A DNA stretch of 44,185 nt from assembly GCF_000797515.1 (NCBI RefSeq), contig NZ_JSBN01000206.1, positions 1-44,185 of the forward strand, read 5' to 3'. Under the pieces are notes generated by a model, which saw nothing but the letters and a program-made list of their open reading frames with translations, made no database searches and was not told where the DNA came from. Positions within the stretch are counted from its first letter, which is position 1. Every line of letters begins with the position of its first letter. Of this stretch, positions 43,311 through 44,185 are shown one piece after another. A program made the translations under genes and the position numbers. The stretch comes from Sphingomonas sp. Ant H11 (GTDB lineage Bacteria > Pseudomonadota > Alphaproteobacteria > Sphingomonadales > Sphingomonadaceae).

Positions 43311-43939
43311 CGCGCGAGTAATGCCATGCAGTAGGGCGTTTGAGAGGTCCCGCGTAATCAGAATGCCATCCTTGGTGATGATGTGGAAATTCGCTGAACC
43401 TGACTCCGTTATGAGGCCATCCTCCACGAAAAGCACATCATCATAGCCTTCGCGCAACGCCTCCATCTTGGCCATTGACGAGTAGAGAAGCTGTACCGTT
43501 TTGATCTGCCGGTGAGCCCATCGCCCATCAGGTGCTGTCTTCATTGTGATGCCACGTTCCCAGCCAGGGTTAGCCAGGATGGTGCGCGGCTGCGTGAACA
43601 TCACGATCGTCGGACGGAGGCCATCGGTGTAGATAAAATTGCGGTCTTCCGCGCCACGGGAAATCTGCAAATAGACTAAGCCATGCGTAATGCCATTCCG
43701 GCGCGCGATCTCCTGGTGCAAAGCCAAGAGTTCACCTTCCGCGACCGGCATCGGAATTCCGAGCGTTTCGAGCGAGCGTTTCAGTCGATCGGTGTGGCCC
43801 TTGAAATCGATCAACTTGCCGTCAGCAACGGCAGTTACCTCATATATCGCATCCGCAAAAGAAATCCGCGATCGAAGATCGAGATCGTTGCTGCCGTCTC
43901 GTCCAGCCATTGGCCGTTGACGAACACTGTCCTGCCCAT
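43311..43939 (-). pseudogene. dat: D-amino-acid aminotransferase, truncated by IS6100 and frameshifted
   Basis: A class IV (BCAT/DAAT fold) PLP enzyme interconverting D-amino acids and 2-oxo acids. It starts at 43939 as MGRTVFVNGQWLDETAATIS. One A is missing from the A4 run at 43857-43860, between FDRGFL and FADAIYEV. The PLP lysine is in HRQIKTVQLLYSSMAK and the cofactor Glu in ITESGSANFHI. The gene is cut by IS6100 just after LLHGITRA, losing the last ~60 residues, so it is truly inactivated even if the A4 indel is a sequencing error. It lies 51 bases after etfA. Confidence 0.88.
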
Positions 43940-43990
43940 TGTGCGCGTTCCTGTCATTTCGTTGGAAAAAAAATTGTGGGGCAGTCGCGG

Positions 43991-44185
43991 TTAGCCAATT
44001 GCCTTTTGCAGCTCCGGTAGGACCTCAAAGAGATCCCCCGACAAGGCCGTAGTCCGCTACTTGGAAGATCGGCGCCTCCTCGTCCTTGTTGATCGCGACG
44101 ATCACCTTCGAGTCCTTCATGCCGGCAAGGTGCTGGATCGCGCCGGAAATACCGCAAGCGATGTAGAGCTGCGGAGCGACGACCT
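43991..44185 (-). pseudogene. etfA: Electron transfer flavoprotein alpha subunit, 3' end (frameshifted)
   Basis: The last ~64 codons of etfA; the rest lies beyond the window. [20 protein letters not shown] and [20 protein letters not shown] are the FAD-binding C-terminal domain. An extra base in the C5 run at 44035-44039 interrupts it at GLVG; removing it gives [14 protein letters not shown] and the stop at 43991-43993. EtfAB passes electrons from acyl-CoA and other dehydrogenases to the quinone pool. A housekeeping gene is unlikely to be broken, which supports sequencing error. Confidence 0.9.

Overview
The window is G+C-rich alphaproteobacterial DNA, most likely from a sphingomonad (Sphingomonadales). 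This rests on gene content: a FecI/FecR/STN-TonB receptor set, FixJ-type two-component genes, an IS6100 copy and an EtfA tail. It is an inference, because no rRNA or other phylogenetic marker is present.

Layout. 460-2858: a short-Q-loop (CioAB-type) cytochrome bd quinol oxidase, followed by a small AraC regulator. 3682-8504: a lipoprotein and, on the minus strand, a tripartite efflux set (MFS, HlyD adaptor, NodT-type outer-membrane factor). 8658-11694: an oxalate-decarboxylase bicupin, a small secreted protein, a DUF1275 membrane protein and a small lipoprotein, transcribed in divergent pairs. 11691-13646: a PAS histidine kinase and a small ORF. 13652-18373: an ECF sigma factor, FecR anti-sigma factor and TonB receptor. 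18463-23894: an MFS exporter and a three-subunit molybdenum oxidoreductase (MoCo subunit, [2Fe-2S] subunit, triheme cytochrome c) that should feed electrons to the respiratory chain. 24233-28755: a signalling island with two FixJ-type regulators, one receiver-only regulator, a second kinase and a NarL-type regulator. 28812-33546: a second EmrAB/NodT-type pump with its own MarR regulator and a perfect palindromic operator. 33948-35141: an MFS exporter. 35306-40352: a compact five-gene cluster (tri-histidine-box desaturase, PhnD-like binding protein without signal peptide, M19 dipeptidase, LLM flavin monooxygenase, ATP-grasp ligase) that I could not match to a named pathway. 40785-44185: an IS3-family element, an IS6100 copy and the broken genes around them, ending in a partial etfA.

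Two features run across the window. First, a 13-base element, consensus ACCTNNGTATGAT, lies upstream of eight genes or operons between 2.9 and 25 kb, including the efflux set, bicupin, secreted protein, DUF1275 gene, lipoprotein and response regulators. It looks like the promoter element of an undescribed regulon whose regulators may be encoded in the same window. Second, about 17 single-base frameshifts split otherwise well-preserved genes, most of them in homopolymer runs. IS6100 is a good internal control: it is one base short of its usual 880 bp and its transposase is shifted at a G run. Many of the 'pseudogenes' here are therefore probably sequencing indels rather than real decay.

No tRNA, rRNA or CRISPR array was seen.
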